Below, piece by piece: positions 8,014 to 16,938 of a stretch of DNA of 64,000 nucleotides. Made by a program: the position numbers and the translations under genes. Source of the stretch: Butyrivibrio proteoclasticus B316 (GTDB lineage: Bacteria > Bacillota > Clostridia > Lachnospirales > Lachnospiraceae); the NCBI RefSeq assembly GCF_000145035.1, contig NC_014387.1, forward strand, positions 3,090,001-3,154,000, in the 5' to 3' direction. A model generated the notes under the pieces. It was given only the letters and a program-made list of their open reading frames with translations. It did no database searches and was not told where the DNA came from. How positions within the stretch are numbered: position 1 is the stretch's first letter; each line of letters opens with the position of its first letter.

Positions 8014-9957
8014 TCAAAGCATGTAAAAGTTGTACCACTGCTGGAAAATATAGAAAGACCATGCGATCTTACTATAATTTGCACCTGTCGCCGGGCCTGC
8101 ATCTCCGTTGACAACATAATTATTTATAAATCTGGAAACATAGTCCGGATCAAACACTCCCTGTTTTTTCAGGAATGAGGTACTACTATAGTCAAGAAGC
8201 TGCTCTTTAAGCGGGCCTCTGAGCCATTGATCCATCGGAACCCCAAAGCCTGTCTTGGGCCTGTCAAGGAGTTCTCTTGGTATATAGTCGTAGGCAATAT
8301 CCTTGAGGATATGCTTCTTATCACCATTATGATATTTAAACTTATGAGGTATTCTAAATGAATACTCCATAACTTCAGTGTCCATGATAGGGCATCTTGC
8401 TTCTAATGAATACTTCATTGATGCTCTGTCCATCTTGGTCAGAATATCCTCAGGAAGATAGGTATCCATATCAAGAAGCATTCTCCTGATCTGGAAATCA
8501 TCAACCTTATAAACTGATTCCATCGGATACAAGATAGGTGCTATATTTTCTCTGAGATTATAGTCAGTTGCAAGATAATCCCTTGCAGTCATAGGAATAT
8601 CCAGTGTCTCTTCTCCGCTTATAAAAGCGTGTGATGCTCTCACATATCCCTCGGACACGAGCTGAGTCTTAGTTTCAGGATTTCTGTTCCCAGCAACTAC
8701 TTTAACTCTAAAAGGCATCTTATCAAGAAGCTTACCATTTCCCCATGGGAGCTGTCCGATACCGTAGGCTATAGCACCCGGTATTTCCAGCATCTGAGCC
8801 TGTCTGACGTTGTCATACACATTGTAGCCGCAGAAGAACTCATCGCCGCCATCACCTGAAAGTGCTACAGTAACATCATTCTTGGCAAGCTTGCTGACCA
8901 GCATTGAAGGTATTTCTGAATTATCAGCAAATGGTTCATCGTAATACTGAGGAATACTGCTGACAAGATCAAACATCTCTTTTTCTGAAATATACAGTTC
9001 TGTATGCTCTGTGCCAAGATGAGCCGCAACTTCCTTGGCATAAGCAGCCTCATTGTACTGAGGAACATCAAATCCGATACAGAAGGTTTTAACCGGCTTA
9101 TCAGAAAGTTCCTGTGCAATAGCAGTGACAAGAGATGAATCATATCCTCCTGAAAGAAAAGTTCCAAGAGGAACATCTGCTATCATTCTGCCTGCAACTG
9201 AGTGTCGAAGGCGCTGCTTGAGGCCTTCCTTAGCCTCCTCGTAAGAAGTTATCTGATCGGCACTTTCTCTGGCATAAACCTCTTTAATATCCCAGTATTT
9301 CCATTTCTTGATATTGCCATTTCTAAACTTCAGTATACTTCCGGCTTCCAGCTTATATACATCTTTGAATATGGTGTCAGGCGCCATAATGTACTGCTGC
9401 AACAAATATCTCGGAATAATCTGGTTTCTGATCTCGCCTTTAAAGCCCGGACATTTCATAATAGGCTTAAGTTCTGAAGCAAATACAAGGTTGTCATGAT
9501 CAAGCCAGTAGTAGAGAGGTTTTTTACCAATCCTGTCTCTGATCAGATAAACGTCCTGAGTTTCCCTGTCATAAAGAGCTATGGCAAACATACCATGAAT
9601 GTGATCTACCATCTGAATGCCCCATCTCAGGTAAGCCGCTATAATAACCTCCGTATCACAGCTTGATTTATAAGGATATCCGCTTAATTCTTCCTTGAGT
9701 TCAAGGAAATTATATATTTCTCCATTAAAGACAATCGAAATACGGCCATTTGCAGAATGCATAGGCTGATGTCCAAGAGGTGACAGATCCAGAATAGAAA
9801 GTCTCCTGTGAGCAAGACCTATACTATATCCATCCATTCCCTCGTATATTGCAAGTCCACTATCATTAGGACCACGATGATACATGGTATCATTCATGAT
9901 CCTAAGATCTTCCTCTGAAATTCTCTTCTTAGATATATATCCGCAAATTCCGCACAT
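8014..9957 (-). CDS. Asparagine synthase-type glutamine amidotransferase (copy 2)
   Basis: A 647-residue AsnB-like protein starting directly at MCGICG, with class II glutaminase motifs RRLSILDLS (51-59) and FNGEIYN (77-83), and a canonical ATP-pyrophosphatase loop SGGYDSS (269-275). Unlike copy 1, the loop has the normal GG. The synthase domain also has LSGDGGDEFFCGY, and both copies share HTELYIS. The family transfers glutamine-derived ammonia to an ATP-activated carboxylate. Lying between two GT4 genes in a locus with UDP-GalNAcA enzymes, it probably forms a uronamide on a sugar. Two diverged copies suggest two substrates, for example two different uronic acids or positions. A GGAG ribosome site lies about 14 bases before the ATG, rather far. 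Confidence 0.88.
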   Translation of the reverse strand: MCGICGYISKKRISEEDLRIMNDTMYHRGPNDSGLAIYEGMDGYSIGLAHRRLSILDLSPLGHQPMHSANGRISIVFNGEIYNFLELKEELSGYPYKSSCDTEVIIAAYLRWGIQMVDHIHGMFAIALYDRETQDVYLIRDRIGKKPLYYWLDHDNLVFASELKPIMKCPGFKGEIRNQIIPRYLLQQYIMAPDTIFKDVYKLEAGSILKFRNGNIKKWKYWDIKEVYARESADQITSYEEAKEGLKQRLRHSVAGRMIADVPLGTFLSGGYDSSLVTAIAQELSDKPVKTFCIGFDVPQYNEAAYAKEVAAHLGTEHTELYISEKEMFDLVSSIPQYYDEPFADNSEIPSMLVSKLAKNDVTVALSGDGGDEFFCGYNVYDNVRQAQMLEIPGAIAYGIGQLPWGNGKLLDKMPFRVKVVAGNRNPETKTQLVSEGYVRASHAFISGEETLDIPMTARDYLATDYNLRENIAPILYPMESVYKVDDFQIRRMLLDMDTYLPEDILTKMDRASMKYSLEARCPIMDTEVMEYSFRIPHKFKYHNGDKKHILKDIAYDYIPRELLDRPKTGFGVPMDQWLRGPLKEQLLDYSSTSFLKKQGVFDPDYVSRFINNYVVNGDAGPATGANYSKIAWSFYIFQQWYNFYML

Positions 9958-9976
9958 GTAATATATTTACTCCAGA

Positions 9977-11077
9977 TTATTTTTGAGTAACCTTATCAAG
10001 ATACTCTTTCCACTGAACATATATTGCATCAAGGCTTGCAACCTGTTCAATTTCTTTTGCTCTGCGCCCCATTCTGGCAGACAACTCTTTATCCTCGATC
10101 AGTCTGCTTATCCTGTCAGCAAGCGCATCCTCATCTCCAACAGGTATGAGGAAACCATTCTCGCCATCTCTTATAACTGCTTTAGGACCTCCACATGGAC
10201 AGTCTGTTGACACTACAGGCATTCCCATAGCCATTGCCTCGAGAAGCGAATTGGGCATTCCCTCATAATCAGAAGAGTAAGCATAAACCTCACCCTTAGG
10301 TATCTCAATTTCAAGTGTATCACATGGTCCCATCAGATGAATAAAACCATCTGCATTATTATCACTAATGATTTTCTCCAGGATTTCTTTAGTTCCGTCC
10401 ATAGAATCCGGTCCATAAATCTTGAGATCATAATCAGGATGCTTTTTATGAACCTTCAAAAAAGCTCTTACCAGCATTGGCTGATTCTTAAAATCCACTA
10501 GTCTGGCATGATGTACCACAGTTTTATCAGGCGAATCACTCCTGTTAACTTTAAAATACTTGGGATTTATAGGATTCATTATGATTGTCGAATTATCCTG
10601 TAAATACGGCTTGAAGAAGTCTCTTTGCTCCTGAGTCTGAAAAACACATCCTGCCGCCTTTGGGAACAACCATTTAATCTGTACCTTATCCGAAAAAGCA
10701 TCATAATATCCGATAGGATTTATCCTAACAGATATAACAACCGGAATATTACTGTTACCTGCTGCCATCAGCGCTCTATAATTGGCTCTGTGAGCAAATG
10801 CAACCAATACGTCTGGCTGATACTCCTTAACAAACTCTTTCAAATACTTAACTCGCAACAAAAATTTTGTTACTCTGCTCTTTTTTTCATCTTCACTGCG
10901 AAGACCGACATGAACTCTTGTAACTCTCTCATCAAGTTCAAACTCGTTTTCATCATACCATTCGGTCGCAACATAGACTTTTATGCCTTCTTGCGCAAAA
11001 CGGTTTGCAAGGTTAGATACTACTCTCTCTGCTCCGCCTTGGCAAAGGCAGTTTAAGTGAAATGCTATCGATTTCAT
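9977..11077 (-). CDS. GT4 family glycosyltransferase
   Basis: A 366-residue GT-B transferase with LCQGGAERVVSNLA at the N-terminus and EGMPNSLLEAMAMG plus STDCPCGGP in the C-terminal donor domain. These are GT4 signatures, in the same sub-branch as the transferase at 6760. Expected role: cytoplasmic addition of one sugar to the undecaprenyl-linked repeat unit. An AAGG ribosome site lies about 10 bases upstream, and the gene is 12 bases from the next GT4 gene, so co-translation is likely. Specificity unknown. Confidence 0.87.
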   Translation of the reverse strand: MKSIAFHLNCLCQGGAERVVSNLANRFAQEGIKVYVATEWYDENEFELDERVTRVHVGLRSEDEKKSRVTKFLLRVKYLKEFVKEYQPDVLVAFAHRANYRALMAAGNSNIPVVISVRINPIGYYDAFSDKVQIKWLFPKAAGCVFQTQEQRDFFKPYLQDNSTIIMNPINPKYFKVNRSDSPDKTVVHHARLVDFKNQPMLVRAFLKVHKKHPDYDLKIYGPDSMDGTKEILEKIISDNNADGFIHLMGPCDTLEIEIPKGEVYAYSSDYEGMPNSLLEAMAMGMPVVSTDCPCGGPKAVIRDGENGFLIPVGDEDALADRISRLIEDKELSARMGRRAKEIEQVASLDAIYVQWKEYLDKVTQK

Positions 11078-11089
11078 ATTATAATTGCC

Positions 11090-12289
11090 TTATTCCTCAT
11101 ATCTGGTGAGTATCGTATGAATACTCTCTTTATATCTGTCAGGTGTGTATGACAGTGCTCTTTCATGTGATTTAACACATAAATGCTCAAATTCCTGTGC
11201 GTTTTCAAGTAAATTGCATATTTCTCCCGCAAGAATTCTTTCGCCTTCAGTAATAACCTCCGGATCCATGTTCACATTCTCATCCATATCAGGAACAAGA
11301 ATACCATATTCGCCATGAACACTCTCTGTAATACTTGATCCATCCGGCTTATCAGAAATAAGCTTATCATACTCTTTTTCAGACAGAAGTATCTCTCTTG
11401 GTCCTGTCTTACAATCAGCTGAAATAACCGGTTTCTGAAGTGCCATTGCTTCCAAAACCGCATTGGGAAATCCTTCGTGGTTAGAACTACATACATATAT
11501 ATCTGATTTAGCCACATAGGGAAAAGGATTCTTCCTGACCCCCGGAAAAGCAACTTTTCCTTCTACTCCCAGTCTTTTAGACAGTTCCTCGTACTCACTC
11601 CAGTTACCTGCGCCGAGTACTACAAGTCTGGCTTCCGGATGTTTTTTATAAACAATGGAAAAAGCCTTAACAAGATGCCACATACCCTTAATGTAATCGT
11701 TTCTTCCCATTGAAGCTATAACCCTGGTTCCAGGCTCATCAAATGGGTAATCCTTTACTTCTTCGCTACCCTTTTTCTGCACATCTTCAACATCAAGAGG
11801 ATTATAGATATAAGAGCTCTTGTTATACCCAAAGTCATCAGCTAACTGCCTCATTATTTCTTTTGAGCATGACAAAACCTGATCCGATCTGCTGCAAAAA
11901 AGCTTTACCTGCTTAGGACTCTCCATATCTGTCTGACATCTGAGTCCTGTCAGGACTTTCTCTTTTCCTCTGGATAAAACATTGACATAATTGGCAGAAC
12001 TGCCAAAACTGTAGGACACATTTATACCAAGTTCTTTCTTTTTCTTTCTGACTAGTTTTACTCGCTTAAATACATTGATGATCTTGTTAACAAGACCTTT
12101 TTGGGCAGGAACATCAATATCTATTATATTCAGTCCCGTAATATCGTAGTTGATATCTTTAGAGCTGAAAATAAGTACATAGACGTTATAATATTCCTGC
12201 ATGAGCCTTGCTGTTGTAATACATACACGTTCAAAGCCGCCTTGATGCAACATTGGAACTATCAGCATCAAATTCTTTTTATCATTCAT
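11090..12289 (-). CDS. GT4 family glycosyltransferase
   Basis: A 399-residue GT-B protein. MLHQGGFERV near the N-terminus replaces the commoner GGAER, and the donor domain has NHEGFPNAVLEAMALQ followed by SADCKTGPREILL. An insertion of about 40 residues after this (rich in Asp, Ser and Lys) is not seen in the neighbouring GT4 proteins. The ATG overlaps the upstream stop by one base (TAATG), with GAGG about 9 bases before it, indicating translational coupling. It should add one sugar to the growing lipid-linked oligosaccharide; donor unknown. Confidence 0.86.
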   Translation of the reverse strand: MNDKKNLMLIVPMLHQGGFERVCITTARLMQEYYNVYVLIFSSKDINYDITGLNIIDIDVPAQKGLVNKIINVFKRVKLVRKKKKELGINVSYSFGSSANYVNVLSRGKEKVLTGLRCQTDMESPKQVKLFCSRSDQVLSCSKEIMRQLADDFGYNKSSYIYNPLDVEDVQKKGSEEVKDYPFDEPGTRVIASMGRNDYIKGMWHLVKAFSIVYKKHPEARLVVLGAGNWSEYEELSKRLGVEGKVAFPGVRKNPFPYVAKSDIYVCSSNHEGFPNAVLEAMALQKPVISADCKTGPREILLSEKEYDKLISDKPDGSSITESVHGEYGILVPDMDENVNMDPEVITEGERILAGEICNLLENAQEFEHLCVKSHERALSYTPDRYKESIHTILTRYEE

Positions 12290-13734
12290 TAAAAATGTCC
12301 TCTTTCATAGAAAAAGCCCATAATTCTTGCTTGAGCTTTGACATCGAAACCGGCAGCACGTAGTTTACTCTGAATGTAAGCAGAGGACTGATTACGATCA
12401 CCAATAGAGTATTCTATAGACCTGTGATGCTCTCTCTCTGCTGCCTTGGGAGTATTTACCGCATCAAAACCTGTACCTTCATCGAGAAGGTCAAAATCAG
12501 GCATATCATCTGTTTCAAAAATGCTCTCCGGTCTCTCGCCTGCAATGGCTGTCAGCGTCTGGTTAAGCTTGATTTCTTCCTGAAGGGCATCACTATGATA
12601 GTCTTCATGGAATAAAAGATCATCCAGTATCTTGCGAGCCCAGTCTCTTGGCTCAGAATTGATGCTACGCATAGATACAAGCTCTGTTACATTAACCTCC
12701 GGAGTTACCGCGTCAGAAACCAGACACTGCAGGCCTGCTGCCTGTGCCTCTACAACGCTTCCAGGCAGGCCTTCATATCTTGATGGAAAACAGAAATAAT
12801 CCATCGCCTGATAATACTCGCTGGCATTACTCTTATTTCCTGCAAATATACAACGGTCATATATATGAAGCCTGTCAGCCAACTTCTTCATATCGTCCAT
12901 AAGAGGGCCTTTACCAAGCATCAAAAGCCTTATTCTCATTCCATGAAGCATACTGTACTGATTGAGATCATCATTGTCCAGTATTCTGCATACCTGTGCA
13001 AATACATTCAGCAAAAACTCATGATTCTTGGCATATCTAAAGCTTCCCACATGTCCTATGACCAGGGCATTACTAACCCCCAGCTCTTTCCTTATCTTAT
13101 CTCTAACCTGCTCATTATAAGCAAATCGACCAAGATCTATGGCATTTGGGATTATCCTGACATTTCCGGCATTTACCATATCCTTGCCAAAAACAGATAT
13201 TCCCGCCTCCCTTGAGCAGGCAAAGTTGTAATCTGTCAGCCCTTCATGCTGAAGAGGAGCTCTGAAGATCCTTGTTGCAATTCCCTTGACTCCATTATCC
13301 ACACCTGCACTTCTTGCATGTGCTATACATATAGGAATTCCGGATTTTCTGGCAATAGGGATATAAATCGCAGCGGTACTGGTCATGTGCCCCTGGATTA
13401 CCTTCCACTCGCCCTGATGCTCCTTAAAAAGCCTCTTTAAAGCAGCCTTATATTCTACCAGATTTGTTCCAACAAACTTAGGGACGCAAAATATTCTGCC
13501 TCCCAGTTTTTTAACGCTATTATCAAAATAGTCCGGCTCCCTGACAGCCATAAGTTCATCAGAAGTCGGACTCTTTTTTCCTGTTTTCTCAGGTGAATAG
13601 TGTACTAGAAAATCAAATTGTATCTTGTCTCTATCCATGTTGCGATAAAGATCAATGATACGGCATTCTGCTCCACCAACACCAAGTCCCCCTAATACGT
13701 GGAGTATACGTATTTGTCCATACCCGTATTCCAT
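12289..13734 (-). CDS. EpsF-like GT4 glycosyltransferase with C-terminal extension
   Basis: The N-terminus contains ILHVLGGLGVGGAE, the signature of the EpsF-like GT4 branch found in Firmicute exopolysaccharide operons; the donor domain has RYEGLPGSVVEAQAAG. At 481 residues it is about 100 longer than usual. The extra C-terminal part is acidic and polar (FETDDMPDFDLLDEGTGFD) and ends with an alpha-helical-looking stretch of unknown role. The ATG chosen follows AAGGTGA; a GTG nine bases earlier is less likely. It lies 10 bases from the deacetylase-like gene upstream and overlaps the next GT4 gene by one base. Function: cytoplasmic sugar transfer to the repeat unit, specificity unknown. Confidence 0.83.
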   Translation of the reverse strand: MEYGYGQIRILHVLGGLGVGGAECRIIDLYRNMDRDKIQFDFLVHYSPEKTGKKSPTSDELMAVREPDYFDNSVKKLGGRIFCVPKFVGTNLVEYKAALKRLFKEHQGEWKVIQGHMTSTAAIYIPIARKSGIPICIAHARSAGVDNGVKGIATRIFRAPLQHEGLTDYNFACSREAGISVFGKDMVNAGNVRIIPNAIDLGRFAYNEQVRDKIRKELGVSNALVIGHVGSFRYAKNHEFLLNVFAQVCRILDNDDLNQYSMLHGMRIRLLMLGKGPLMDDMKKLADRLHIYDRCIFAGNKSNASEYYQAMDYFCFPSRYEGLPGSVVEAQAAGLQCLVSDAVTPEVNVTELVSMRSINSEPRDWARKILDDLLFHEDYHSDALQEEIKLNQTLTAIAGERPESIFETDDMPDFDLLDEGTGFDAVNTPKAAEREHHRSIEYSIGDRNQSSAYIQSKLRAAGFDVKAQARIMGFFYERGHF

Positions 13735-13744
13735 ATGATTCACC

Positions 13745-14494
13745 TTATTTTTTTGATAGGTTCCTCTTTAATCTGACTGCATAAAATTTAGCCTTAGCAG
13801 TCATAAATTCCCGGACTTCTTCACTTAGTCCACGAACCTTTATGTCATAATGTAAAAACTCGTCATAAGATACCACTTCAGCTCTGTCAAACAGTTTCTC
13901 AAAATTCTCAAAATCTCTTCCTGACATTGTTGCTGTATGGTATACAAATGATACTATACCCTCTTCTTTGCTGGAGAGAGTTCTGGCTCTACTGACAGAT
14001 ATGGGATAAAAAGTAATATCGTCCATTTTGTATGGCGATATTCCAAATCCATCTGTGATCCTGTGAAAGCCGTTAACCTTAAGCGCTCTTAAGGTATTCT
14101 TGTCATAAGAATGAGATGGTGCCATGAAAAAATCTGTAATTATACCATGGCTCTTCAAAATACGTTTCCCTTCCCTGATCATTTCATCCTGTCTGGGATA
14201 TGCGACTCCTGCAAACTCAGACTTGTCACTGATAGGAAACATTCCGGCTTCCCTTGTAGTATATACATGATTGTATCCATGCATAGCTACAACCCAGCCT
14301 TCCTGCTGAAGGCTTCTGATGTATTCCCAAAAGTCTTCTCTTGGCTCGCTCTTTTGAAGTTTCTTGTCTTTGTTGTCCGGCACCACACCGATCAAAGGCT
14401 TGATTCCGTGCTTATCCAGAATTGCCTTGAATTTATAGAACTTTTCAAAGTCCATATCGGGTGTGATGTCATCTATTCTGATCGTTATATGCAT
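13745..14494 (-). CDS. DUF2334 / polysaccharide deacetylase-like protein
   Basis: A 249-residue protein opening HITIRIDDITPDMD, the paired-Asp segment of DUF2334 proteins, which are distant NodB-type deacetylases. AMHGYNHVY (about 83-91) gives the HxxxH-type metal site and FMAPSHSYD supplies a further conserved block. No signal peptide or membrane segment is seen, so it probably acts in the cytoplasm, perhaps removing an N-acetyl group from a lipid-linked or nucleotide-linked amino sugar. Its position between the epimerase and EpsF-like transferase fits precursor or repeat-unit modification. The ATG chosen has a purine-rich GAGAAGAG before it; an in-frame TTG 15 bases upstream is less likely. 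Deacetylase activity itself is inferred. Confidence 0.72.
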   Translation of the reverse strand: MHITIRIDDITPDMDFEKFYKFKAILDKHGIKPLIGVVPDNKDKKLQKSEPREDFWEYIRSLQQEGWVVAMHGYNHVYTTREAGMFPISDKSEFAGVAYPRQDEMIREGKRILKSHGIITDFFMAPSHSYDKNTLRALKVNGFHRITDGFGISPYKMDDITFYPISVSRARTLSSKEEGIVSFVYHTATMSGRDFENFEKLFDRAEVVSYDEFLHYDIKVRGLSEEVREFMTAKAKFYAVRLKRNLSKK

Positions 14495-14554
14495 TGCTCT
14501 TCTCGCCAACTTTATGATGATATACGGATTGCTTGACTTTGAAGACTTATATCA

Positions 14555-15529
14555 TCATAAGTTTTCTTTGTACCATTCTATGGCAAGTTCGATTCCTGCC
14601 TTGAAATCATAGGAAGGATCATAGCCAAGATTCTGTCTTGCCTTGGAGATGTCGGCATTAGAATCTCTGATATCACCTGCACGAGGAGGCCCAAAGATAG
14701 GTTCAACATCCATTCCAAGAGCATCTGTAAGATGATGATATACATCTATAAGGAACTCTCTTCCGCCAGCTCCTATATTATAAGCTTCGCCTGCTGCCTC
14801 AGAAGAAGCAAGACATGCTCGAAGGTTACCTTCAATTACGTTATCTACATAAGTAAAGTCTCTGGACTGCTTACCATCACCATTGATAGTAGGTGTTTCA
14901 CCATTCATAAGCTGACGAAGGAATTTAGGAATAACAGCTGCGTATGCACCGTTTGGATCCTGTCTTCTACCAAATACATTAAAGTATCTAAGTCCATAGG
15001 TATCAAGTCCATAGAGCTTCTTGTATAGCTTACCATACTCTTCATCTGTCTTCTTGGTAAGAGCGTAAGGAGAAAGAACATTTCCTTCCTGTCCTTCCTT
15101 CTTGGGAAGAATAGTTGAATCGCCATAAACAGAGGAACTTGAAGCGTATACAAACTTCTTAACACCATTCTGTCTTGAAGCTTCCATCATGTTGATAGTT
15201 CCTCTGATATTGATCTCCTCATATAAAAGAGGCATCTCAATACTCCTTGGAACAGAGCCCCAGGCAGCTTCATTAAGAACATAGTCTACGCCCTTTGTAG
15301 CTTCCATACATGCATCGAGATCTCTGATATCTTTCTCAATGAATGTGAATCTAGGATTGCTCATAAATGGCTGGATATTCTCAATATGTCCTGTTGAAAG
15401 ATTATCCATACATCTTACGGTATAGCCCATATCAAGAAGTGCTTCACAAATATTAGAACCGATAAAGCCTGCTCCACCTGTTACGAGGAATACAGAACCT
15501 TCCGGAAATTTCAGATCTTTAAAACCCAT
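14555..15529 (-). CDS. UDP-N-acetylglucosamine(uronate) 4-epimerase, WbpP/TviC-like
   Basis: A 324-residue extended short-chain dehydrogenase with VTGGAGFIGSN for NAD binding, ASSSSVYG with the catalytic Ser, and the YxxxK pair in PYALTKK. SVPRSIEMP is characteristic of the WbpP/TviC/Gne branch that interconverts gluco and galacto forms of UDP-HexNAc or UDP-HexNAcA. The dehydrogenase immediately upstream is the usual partner; together they give UDP-N-acetylgalactosaminuronic acid in Vi antigen and in Pseudomonas O6. AGGAG precedes the ATG by 8 bases. A UDP-glucose epimerase role is less likely because of the partner gene. Confidence 0.88.
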   Translation of the reverse strand: MGFKDLKFPEGSVFLVTGGAGFIGSNICEALLDMGYTVRCMDNLSTGHIENIQPFMSNPRFTFIEKDIRDLDACMEATKGVDYVLNEAAWGSVPRSIEMPLLYEEINIRGTINMMEASRQNGVKKFVYASSSSVYGDSTILPKKEGQEGNVLSPYALTKKTDEEYGKLYKKLYGLDTYGLRYFNVFGRRQDPNGAYAAVIPKFLRQLMNGETPTINGDGKQSRDFTYVDNVIEGNLRACLASSEAAGEAYNIGAGGREFLIDVYHHLTDALGMDVEPIFGPPRAGDIRDSNADISKARQNLGYDPSYDFKAGIELAIEWYKENL

Positions 15530-15543
15530 TTCTTTATCTCCTA

Positions 15544-16860
15544 TTACAGTCTCCAGTAATCAAACTCTGGAGCCTTGTAGTCCTCAAGGTTAAATATTCC
15601 CTTAAGGTCCATAAATACCTTAGTCTTATGACTTGCATTAAAGAATCCTGCAATATCTGCTGGCTTGTAAGCCTTGAACTCCTCATGTGCAACAGCCATG
15701 ATAACAAGATCCATATCCTTAACATCTGAAAGATTATTGAACTCAATGCCATAGAGTCGCTTAGCTTCATCTGCATCAGCCTGAGGATCTACTACTATTG
15801 GAGTAATTCCATACTCACCAAGTTCATTATAGATATCGATGATCTTAGTGTTACGTGTATCAGGGCAGTTCTCCTTGAATGTAAATCCAAGAATTGCAAC
15901 CTTGGCATTCTTAACAGGAATATCGTTAGCAATGAGTCTCTTAACTGCTGACTCTGCAATATATTTGCCCATGTCATCGTTGATACGACGGCCTGAGAGA
16001 ATAATCTGTGAATGATATCCAAGCTCCTCTGCCTTGTATGTAAGGTAGTATGGATCTACGCCAATACAATGACCACCTACAAGACCTGGCCTGAAATTAA
16101 GGAAGTTCCACTTTGTACCTGCAGCTTCAAGGACACTCTTAGTATCGATTCCCATCTTATTAAAGATCATTGAAAGCTCATTCATGAAAGCGATATTGAT
16201 ATCACGCTGTGAGTTCTCAATAACCTTGGCAGCTTCAGCAACCTTGATTGACTGTGCCTTATATACACCAGCAAGAGCTACAAGACTGTAAACATTTGCA
16301 ACCTCTTCAAGTGTCTCTTCATCCATACCGGAAACAATCTTGGTAATAGTATCAAGTCTGTGTACCTTATCACCCGGGTTAATACGCTCTGGTGAATATC
16401 CTACCTTGAAATCTACACCACACTTAAGGCCTGATTCCTGCTCAAGAATAGGAACGCAAACATCCTCTGTAACTCCTGGATAAACAGTTGACTCATAAAC
16501 AACAATTGATCCCTTGGTAAGATACTTACCAAGAGTATGGCTTGCACCCTCTACAGGTGAAAGATCTGGTGTATGATCATCATTAACAGGTGTAGGAACA
16601 GCTACTACATGGAATTTACACTCACGCAGCTTCTCAGGATCAGCTGTAAATTCAACTGTTGTCTCCTTAATAGCATCATTACCAACTTCTCTTGTTGGAT
16701 CGATACCCTTCTTATAAAGTTCAACCTTGGCAGCATTAAAGTCGTAGCCTACAACCTTGATCTTCTTTGCATATGCAACAGCGATTGGCATTCCAACGTA
16801 GCCAAGTCCGACTAAAGACAATTTCTCCTCTCCTGAAAGGAGCTTCTCATATAAACTCAT
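15544..16860 (-). CDS. UDP-N-acetylglucosamine 6-dehydrogenase, WbpO/TviB-like
   Basis: A 438-residue UDP-glucose/GDP-mannose dehydrogenase family member. The NAD-binding GLGYVGMPIA loop is near the N-terminus, and GGHCIGVDPYYLTYKA in the middle holds the catalytic Cys of the two-step alcohol-to-acid oxidation. The opening (SLYEKLLSGEEKLSLVG) resembles TviB/WbpO/VipA rather than WecC. With the 4-epimerase next to it, the expected product is UDP-GlcNAcA or UDP-GalNAcA. A strong GGAGGAAACACA ribosome site precedes the ATG. This activated uronic acid is the natural target for the two asparagine-synthase-type enzymes downstream. Exact substrate is inferred. Confidence 0.88.
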   Translation of the reverse strand: MSLYEKLLSGEEKLSLVGLGYVGMPIAVAYAKKIKVVGYDFNAAKVELYKKGIDPTREVGNDAIKETTVEFTADPEKLRECKFHVVAVPTPVNDDHTPDLSPVEGASHTLGKYLTKGSIVVYESTVYPGVTEDVCVPILEQESGLKCGVDFKVGYSPERINPGDKVHRLDTITKIVSGMDEETLEEVANVYSLVALAGVYKAQSIKVAEAAKVIENSQRDINIAFMNELSMIFNKMGIDTKSVLEAAGTKWNFLNFRPGLVGGHCIGVDPYYLTYKAEELGYHSQIILSGRRINDDMGKYIAESAVKRLIANDIPVKNAKVAILGFTFKENCPDTRNTKIIDIYNELGEYGITPIVVDPQADADEAKRLYGIEFNNLSDVKDMDLVIMAVAHEEFKAYKPADIAGFFNASHKTKVFMDLKGIFNLEDYKAPEFDYWRL

Positions 16861-16919
16861 TGTGTTTCCTCCACACTAAAAAATGTTTCTTTTTAATTTA
16901 TTATTTTACACACATAGAC

Positions 16920-16938
16920 ATTATACTACGCGTGTCAA
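16920..16938 (-). promoter_or_regulatory. Weak internal promoter-like sequence after the PglA-like gene
   Basis: At the end of the PglA-like gene the minus strand reads TTGACA, then 7 bases, then TATAAT. Both boxes are perfect but far too close to work as a pair. Either could work alone with a poor partner for the dehydrogenase gene, whose 60-base leader is A+T-rich. Low confidence. Confidence 0.2.

Noticed and set aside
10625..11056. Open frame of 143 codons antisense to a GT4 gene
   Set aside because: Antisense to a confident GT4 gene, with no ribosome site or domain; typical of antisense open frames in A+T-rich coding DNA.
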